Shown piece after piece: positions 34,001-64,000 of a stretch of DNA of 64,000 nt. This stretch comes from Diphasiastrum complanatum. Lineage: Eukaryota; Streptophyta; Lycopodiopsida; Lycopodiales; Lycopodiaceae. Numbering within the stretch: position 1 is the stretch's first letter; each line of letters begins with the position of its first letter. The stretch covers positions 2,180,421 through 2,244,420 of the forward strand of contig CM055111.1 in the NCBI GenBank assembly GCA_029204225.1, given 5' to 3'. A program made the position numbers and the translations under genes. The notes under the pieces were generated by a model, which saw only the letters and a program-made list of their open reading frames with translations, searched no databases and was not told where the DNA came from.

Positions 34001-34680
34001 TTTGGCCAACAAGTTAGGCCATTGTAAATGGCTAACTCATGGGCCTCTCCAAACTGCAATAAATGCTCACCGTAAGGGGTAGTAGGTCCCAACTGTCCTC
34101 TGAAATCCTGGTAACTCCCATATCATCGCTGTCAAGGGCATGAACGCGGAGCTGGTCGGTGATGTCATAGAAGTCTGACTGTCGTGAAGAGGTTCGGGCA
34201 TTAAAATCTCCAGTGAGGAGAATATGCCCCCGCTCTGCGAATCTGATGATATCAGGCGATAAATCAAGGTAGGGTGAACCTGTGCCCTCAGCAAAGGACG
34301 AAGACTCTGGAGGAAAATAACAGGCCGCCACAAAGAGGTCCCTGTGCAATCCAATATCCTGCCCAGTAATATGAATCCATATATACCGTGCATGCTCGTC
34401 ATGTCTGATGAACTCAATGCTCGGATGAAGAGACTCTATGTATAAACATGCAACACCTCCGGATCCACGACCGCTAGCTGATCTAGTCTCAAGTCTGTAC
34501 ACGGAATCCCATCTGTATCCTGGAAAAATAGGTAATCCTCTCTCCTGACTCTCATGAGTCTCCATAAAGAGCAGCAAATCTCTGTCAGTGATGAAATCGA
34601 TCAAGTCGCCAGCAATGGAGGATGAGTGTAAACCATCACAGTTCCATACTCCAATCTGGAGATGGTGTGGGTGGGGCCCC
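31030..34680 (-). pseudogene. LINE ORF2: endonuclease, reverse transcriptase, zinc knuckle
   Basis: This is the target-primed reverse transcription enzyme. The endonuclease begins with IGVWNCDGLHSS and contains METHES, GRGSGGVACLY and LLTGDFNAR. After a frameshift near 34090 it continues with HSGGHSVVDYLMG and TLSDHSFLSF. A basic linker (SYRRTLRRKKRIYDD) precedes the RT: GQAGFRSHYSTTDHIFTLR, CCFVDFRKAFDSVPR, GVKQGCSLSPVLFGLYIDE and LLYADDVVLVS (about 32530). The frame is open to a TAG at 31996-31998, where sister copies have CAG (PPIQ). It resumes to 31030 with the knuckle ICQLCSLEEVESEEHFIFRC. Confidence 0.92.
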
Positions 34681-34712
34681 GGGGCACTCCCAAACCCGGG
34701 GACCCCAAATCC

Positions 34713-36187
34713 CTAGCACTGGGAGCTGCTAGGTGCACTGTCAAGAAAACGCACTCGTCCATCTCGGTAAATGACTCGTCTGCCAGACTCACGGGCTGCC
34801 TGAAAGGCCTTACGCCTCTCCTCTACCTGGATATATGTGAGGTCGTCGTCCATGTAGATAGTGGTACCACATAGCTTAGCTCTGCACCGCAAAGCATCTC
34901 GACGACTCTCGAGGGAGGTGAAACGAAGAATGAGTGTGGCTGCATCTCTAGTGGTCCTCCATGCGGTGTCTAACCCCTCTGTCTTGTGCCCGAGAGTGAT
35001 GTCGAGAAAGCGTTTAGCTTCAGCCAATGCATCCTGTGTATCTAGAACTCCACGAACTCTAATATTGTGGGATTTTTGGTCTCGAGATTTCTCTTCCGAG
35101 ATGGTGGCTGAGATAACTGAGGAGATGGGAGCGCTGGGTTTGGTGCCCTTTTTCAAAACTGATGCCCAGGAAAGGGCCTCTTCGTGTTGCTTCTCAATCT
35201 TGGTTTCTAGCTCCCGTAGCATGTTGGTGGTGGATTCCGAAGCTGCGGCCTGTTTGATTCCGATGGATTGTTCGAGTGAGGCAACCTTGGACTGCAATAG
35301 CTTCTTCTCGTTGACCAAAGAAGTAACCGTTCCTTTCAGCTGTGAAATTTCATACCGCAAAAATTGGAAATCTGCCTTGAATTGATCAATCTGCCAAGAT
35401 GAGAAAAGTTCAATTGATTTAGAAGGCGTATACGGAATATTGGCTGTAGACTGTGGTGCCGTGAAGGAGGAAGAGTGAGCGATGGTAGGTGTGGGAAGAA
35501 TAGGGTCAGAAGACAGAAGAGGAGCTGAATCAGGGGAGCAGCCATCAGAGAGGGGGGTGAGAGTTGTAGTAGGAGAGGGAGATGGGTCATCAAGGGGGTG
35601 AGGTGAAGTGGCAACGAGGGGGGGGGGGCTGGAATGACAATGGGGTGAGGTGAGAGATCAGCGAGGGGGTGAGGTGAGGGATCAGCGAGGGGGTGAGGTG
35701 AGGGGGGTGACAAGGAGGGTTCAGCGAGGAGGATGGGTGAGGGGGTGGCAGCTAGGAGATCAGGGAGGTCAGCGAGGGGGGGGGATGGAGCAGCGAGGGG
35801 GGAAGGGGAAGGAACAGCGAGGGGGTTAGGGGAGGGAGCAGCGAGGGAAGGGGCAGCGAGGGGGCAAGAAGGAGCATCGAGGGAGGGGGCAGCGAGGGAA
35901 GGAGCAGCAGCGAGGGAAGGGGCAGCAAGGGGGGAAGAAGGAGCAGCAAGGGAAGGAGCAGCAGCGAGGGAAGGGGCAGCGAGGGGGGAAGGAGCAGCGA
36001 GGAGGTTACAGGGAGGGGCAGCGAGGGAAGGAGAAGGAGAAGGAGCAGCGAGGGAAGGAGAGGGAGCAGCGAGGGGGTTAGGGGAAGGGGCAGCGAGGGG
36101 AGGTGAGTGGTGAGTGAGGGAGGTGAGTGAGGAGGTGGCTGGGGATCGTGCTGATCTACGAGCAGGGGCGCGAGGAGGAGCTGCCAT
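34713..36187 (-). pseudogene. LINE ORF1: Ala/Pro-rich repeats, coiled coil, RNA-binding-like C-terminus
   Basis: The start chosen is the ATG at 36187 (MAAPPRAPARRSARS). The N-terminal 150 or so residues are imperfect LAAPS/LAAPSPSP repeats, probably disordered. Then come SKSIELFSSWQIDQFKADFQ and a coiled coil (LRYEISQLKGTVTSLVNEKK..LQSKVASLEQS). The C-terminus (RVRGVLDTQDALAEAKRFL, LILRFTSLESRRDALRCRA, YIQVEERRKAFQAARESGR) resembles the RRM/CTD arrangement of L1-type ORF1 chaperones. An 11-G run at 35618-35628 separates the two frames and is the likely frameshift. It ends just before ORF2. Confidence 0.75.
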
Positions 36188-36230
36188 GGAGCAGCGAGAG
36201 AAGGAGAGAGAGAGAGAGAGCACTCAAAAT

Positions 36231-36797
36231 CGTTAATACTATCCTTTAATCTCTGCCTCTCAGAAACGCCCACAATTTGACCAGCTCTGGCAATGCTGAA
36301 GAATTGCTAGAATGTTTTACTAGAAATCTGCAAGAAAAGGGTGTGGAAACCTTGCTGAACTTGGAAAGCAAGAAGGATTGTTAGAACTCTGAATTTTCAA
36401 GGTAGAAGAACCCTGAATTTGCTTGAAGTAGTATGCTGAAAAAATCTTTGAAATGAATGCTACAAGGGCTTCTGAAATCAGCGCTGGAGCTGTGGGGAAA
36501 AGCTTGATTTTGGTGAAAAATTGGTTGCAAATAGTGTGCTAGAGACCTGCCTTTTAAGCGCTGGATCTGTGTAGGTTCTAGCTACAAAGGGCTTCTGAAA
36601 TCAGCCCTGGAGCTGTGGGGAAAAGCTTGATTTTTTCTTGAAAAATTGGTTGCAAATGGTGCACTGGAGACCTGCCTTATGAGCGCTGGATCTATGTAGG
36701 TTCTAGCTGCAAAAATGATGGATACAATGCGCTGAAATCTTGCCTACCAAGGGCTCTCAGCGATGGCATGAATCCATCTAGGTGATGGCATGGCAGC
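36231..36797. repeat. Unassigned region with a 123-bp tandem duplication
   Basis: GGGCTTCTGAAATCAGC occurs at about 36466 and about 36589, each followed by GGAGCTGTGGGGAAAAGCTT, a GAAAAATTGGTTGCAAAT block and GAGACCTGCCTT. AGCGCTGG motifs resemble those of the family 1 leader, but I cannot assign the stretch. It may be LINE 5' UTR or an LTR-element leader. Confidence 0.5.
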
Positions 36798-36990
36798 AGA
36801 GAGAGAGAGAGAGAATAGAATAGAATAGAATATATTAATGTCTATAGAGTGCCTTTGGGCACATAAGAAAAAGAAAAAGTACATCAGAAAGGAGCAGTGT
36901 CCATGCCAGACTTATTTCTATAAGCTAAAACTAAAAACAAAGATAAACTGGAAATAAAAACCAAAGCTTAACCTGCAGCTATGGTGAGGG
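36798..36990 (-). pseudogene. LINE 3' end with hairpin and (TTCTA)n/(CT)n tail
   Basis: Read on the minus strand, a 30-nt hairpin (36869-36840) is followed by ATTAATATA, three TTCTA-type repeats and (CT)n. Only the end of the 3' UTR is present. The stem is GTGCC-CAAA-GGCAC, a sequence variant of the hairpins in the other LINE copies. Confidence 0.7.
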
Positions 36991-37239
36991 TACAAAAGCA
37001 GTAGCTTGACCACCAGCTACGCGGAGGAATAAAACTCACTAATTGAGAGAGAAAAACTGTATTGCCTTCTCTCTCTAGATGAGCCCAAAAGTGGTATTTT
37101 CTCTCTCTACCCTAGGAGAGGATCTTGTTGGGACTTAATTTATTTCATGAAGTTTTCCACATGTGTGAAACACCTTTTGGTAATAAATGAATGCATGTAA
37201 AATGGTCTTTTTGCCTTAGATCTTGTCATTGATCTTGGA
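36991..37239. other. Unassigned AT-rich spacer
   Basis: No gene or clear repeat boundary seen. It contains short CT runs and lies between a LINE tail and a LINE relic. Confidence 0.3.
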
Positions 37240-38050
37240 TTTCAATCAATAGGTAATCTATAGTGCATGAGCCAAGGTTAGGAGATCAATTTCACACTTT
37301 AGGGCATTCCCACATGTGTGAATTTTCACAATTTTCTCTCAACCTACAACGTTTTGACTGTTTAACCTGGCAACTCTTGTGCCACCTCAACAATACTATA
37401 GAATATGCTCTCAAACTACATCATTTCAACTTTTTAAGAGAAAGAAAACCAGGACTTAGATTTTGTTGGTTTCTTCGACTTTCCTCAATAATAGCTCTTA
37501 GTGTGGCCAAACGAACCATAGTTGAGTGCATTTCTTGAAACCCCGATTGTTCTTATGCTCACAGTTTATTATCTTCCAGTCAACCATTGAATTAGTTCTC
37601 CAATATGTTTCACGAAAGCTTTGCAAGAAAATGACAACATGATTTTCCCATAGGTGGTGGGATCATTTTTGTTTCCATTATTTAATAAAGGGACAATTAT
37701 CCTATGCTCTCACATGTAGGGAAATTTTCCAACCAATGCTTGGCTGAATAAATACACTATATATGTTCCATTTCAAAAAATTTATCATATAGCCCTTTGA
37801 CCTCTTGAGCCTACCATTGGAAGAGATAGCAAATCCCTTATCCACTTCTTCTTACCATGGATCATATATATGATTAATTGGTGGATTATCGTTTATTTTC
37901 TTGCCTCCATATTATTTTTTTGCAAAATCAAACCGTGCTGTCGGCTCAATATCATTCACGTGGATTTGGGCTTATCAAGTAGCTTTTTCCAAAAGCTTTT
38001 AGTTTCCTTCCTCCACGTCTGATAAAATGTCATGTTGGTCTTGTATAGAG
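37240..38050 (-). pseudogene. Relic of a second LINE lineage (RT N-terminal part)
   Basis: In broken minus frames I read a DPTTYGKIM-like block near 37650, then FLAKL and NILEN. QSGFQEMHSTMVRLATLRAIIEESRR follows in pieces near 37500, then decayed sequence. This fits the LINE order (YRGI..LAKLF..ILE, QAGFR-HSTIDH-LR-LIEES). The wording differs from the family at 31-34 kb, so it is probably another LINE group. Many stops; long dead. Confidence 0.55.
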
Positions 38051-38374
38051 GTTAATTTCGTCCTTGAAAGCGATAATTTACATTCTTAGAAGGTTGCCCT
38101 GACCCCACCACATTTTTCAGATTTCCCTCTAGCTTCTTTATGTTTTTAATCAAAACAAGTATTTTCTGGAAAAGATTCCTTGTTCTGCTTTGAACCTTTG
38201 CTGAATTTGAAGGATTTTGTTTCACTTTCAGTGACTGATTTGTAGAAGCTTTCATATTTGATAGTGATTGTATGTACGAGTTGCATACATGATGCAAATG
38301 TAATCACATTCATACGACTCATAATATAAGCAATGCTGGTTTAGCGTGAAGTTGAGTCATGTGTTTTACTGCAG

Positions 38375-62299
<23,925 letters not shown>

Positions 62300-63500
62300 G
62301 TTCGACAATCTTCCCGCATGTGTGTTAGAGCCAAAAAAAATTAGTTAGGGAATATTGCTCAACTTCATAGTTTGAGTAGAAGACAGCTATTATCTGCATC
62401 TGTTGTATTATTGTGCTTAGTTAAATGTTTATGTAACTGCCTTATCGTACCTGTAGCCTGTCTCACCTTCCAATCCACCTCTCAAGCACCTGATGAGCCT
62501 TCTCTCTAGTCTGATCATACCCTAGCTAGTGCCCGATCAGCTAGCAGCTAGCGCTAATTTTTCTAGTTGGTCCAAGTTAGCTAATTGGAGCTACAAGCTA
62601 ATCATCACAACACAATTGAAATAGAGAAAGCATTGCAAGTGTGAAGATAAGCTGAATTTAGAGTAGTAGCTGAATAACAATTTCCATGAGAATACAAAAT
62701 AACAATGACACTGTAAACTTTAAGCTTTAAAATGAATATCAAACTACTGTCTAAGGTAAGTAAACTAGTCTGGAAATCAGCAGCCATCAATAGTGAGGCT
62801 CATGAGACTATTTATACCGTCCAAGACCCTAAATCTATGATTTAGGGCTGGAGGCCCAATCAGGACAAAGCGGCTAATAAATGTATGTAATAAATGGCAA
62901 GTGCTAAATGATGGGCTCAAATCCTAAAAGCATATGTTCTAAATGGATGAAATATAGCATACAGCTCTCCCTCCTCCAGTACAAACCATTGTCAGTGTTT
63001 GTAAGGAAGATGTTGAAGGCCAAAGTTGCATTTACGAAGTCCAGACAGCAAACCCCCCCCCGAGTAGCGATTCGCGGGAATGTTTTTTTTTACTTCCCGA
63101 AAATTTTGGACCAGAAATTTCTCACCCTATTATTTGTTCAAAACTACTGATTGATGAAGTGTAGGTGCTGGTGGTCTGAGACGCCAGTATCTCCTTAGTC
63201 CTGATCATAGCTTAATGCTAGATATAGACTTGGTAGAGCTAAATAAATATCTCCTAGATGGACTTATGTAATTAGATGGTCAATAGGTTGGCATAGAACT
63301 CTTCTTTGTGGCTGATCCACCATACAGTAGTGTTAAGAATCAATTCACTTGGCACTGGAAGTTTTCTTGTGAACTGTATACTTTGCTTCTTGACAAGCTT
63401 GCATCTGTTTCTCATCCTTAACATTGAAACATAGCATGAATAGCTTTGTGAGTTTTACCCTTTTCACGAATGTGTGCCCTCCGGAAGTGACGATAAAGAA
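62300..63500. other. GCP4 intron, unassigned
   Basis: No further exon recognised. The stretch near 62450-63000 has repeated GCTAGC/GCTAGT steps and a CTCTCCCTCCTCC pyrimidine tract that could be the edge of an LTR element, but no paired terminal repeat was seen. A (C)8 run lies at about 63053. Confidence 0.4.
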
Positions 63501-64000
63501 ATACCAATAGAGTTCAGTAGCTGTCTAGCCTGAGAATACCATGAGAGATGAGATCCTTGGCTATGGAGTAATCATGATGAGGTAAGAGTTGCATAAGAAT
63601 ATCTAGACTATTTGCTATCCATCCGTGTCAGTCTTTGGAGAAAAATAATGATTCGAAAAATAGCCTCAACATGTAGTGGAGGAACTGCAAACTCTGCAAG
63701 TATAATCTGATGAGGAATGGAGGGTTTCGCTCTAATCAGATGTGAAAGCATAGTAATCTGCAGATGAGATATACTATTAGCGCACTACGAGGAAGTGAGA
63801 CCTGTGCACCAAGTCTTTGCTGCATACATAGCTGTCGGTGTGACCATGGTATCAAACATGAGACACTTACTTGGAACATCGCGTATTTAATACCTGAAGC
63901 AAAACCTCTCAGGCTAGACTAGAGATGGGTGCCCCTTACCCAATCTGCAAGAGCAACCTGTCTCATGCTGAAGACTGGCCCATGATGAGTGAGGGACTCC
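63501..64000 (-). pseudogene. LINE ORF2 C-terminal relic
   Basis: The plus sequence GAACTGCAAACTCTGCAAGTATAATCTGATGAGGAATGGAGGGTTTCGC parallels that at 32007-32055 in the LINE of 31-34 kb, the minus-strand segment RAKPSVPNEILLAEFVVPP. The match continues through the region after the RT (TGTGACCATGGTATCAAACATGAGACACTTACTT against GTGACAATAGTATCAAAGAGTATACACTTACTG). Many substitutions and stops. It runs off the window end. Confidence 0.75.

Larger units (their letters stand above)
30754..36230 (-). mobile_element. Near full-length two-ORF LINE
   Basis: In minus orientation: ORF1 (36187 to 34713), ORF2 (about 34680 to 31030), a short 3' UTR, the 30-nt hairpin (30878-30849), ATTAATAAAGC and a TTTC/(CT)n tail that appears as (GA)n at 30754-30830. 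ORF2 has an APE-type endonuclease at its N-terminus, the RT and a terminal CCHC-type knuckle. Three visible lesions (ORF1 G-run, a frameshift near 34090, a TAG at 31996) make it non-autonomous as read. I cannot name the clade safely. Confidence 0.85.

Noticed and set aside
35733-36113. Plus-strand Gly/Glu/Ala-rich frame opposite LINE ORF1
   Set aside because: Antisense shadow of the LAAPS repeat region.
36900-38374. Search for the GCP4 first exon (MLHELL-like)
   Set aside because: None seen here by eye; this stretch is LINE relic and intron. The exon may lie further upstream or outside the window.

Overview
The window looks like a piece of a large, repeat-rich land-plant nuclear genome. The evidence is plant-type chromoviral (Ty3/gypsy) and Ty1/copia retrotransposons primed by initiator tRNA-Met, BED/DUF659 hAT transposases, very long (GA)n arrays, and one host gene with plant-like protein sequence. 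Long introns and this LINE type would fit a fern or another non-seed plant, but that is inference. No bacterial-type operon, CRISPR array, rRNA or tRNA gene was seen.

Layout. 1-6.4 kb: LINE scraps, a decayed hAT on the minus strand, then a near full-length but interrupted hAT transposase gene (plus strand) between two (GA)n arrays. 6.4-19.3 kb: a mosaic of one chromovirus family. The outer ends look like one minus-strand insertion (both flanked by TATGT); the inside holds plus-strand halves of the same family and three LINE pieces. 19.3-23.1 kb: two tandem-repeat blocks (4 x 362 bp and 5 x 112 bp), a fold-back of about 0.94 kb, and an unidentified open frame. 23.1-30.3 kb: a second minus-strand chromovirus with an inverted gag-RT segment inside. 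30.3-38.1 kb: nested LINEs, including an almost complete two-ORF element (minus), and a relic of a second LINE lineage.

38.4-62.3 kb: the only recognisable host gene, gamma-tubulin complex component 4 (GCP4). Six consecutive exons with matching splice phases give about 337 codons. One intron is 18.46 kb and holds a hAT-like element carrying a young 6.7 kb chromovirus, a third gypsy family next to a (GA)n array, and a rearranged chromovirus copy interrupted by copia sequence. A decayed second copy of one exon lies downstream of the original. The first exon and the C-terminal exons were not found.

The most useful new signal is in the LINE family. Four 3' ends share a 30-nt stem-loop, with paired base changes between copies, directly before ATTAATA and a (CT)n or (TTCT)n tail. 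This suggests a structured 3' recognition element and a link between LINE insertion and the many (GA)n/(CT)n arrays. All ORF2, gag and pol copies seen carry at least one visible defect. Any current activity would have to come from copies elsewhere.
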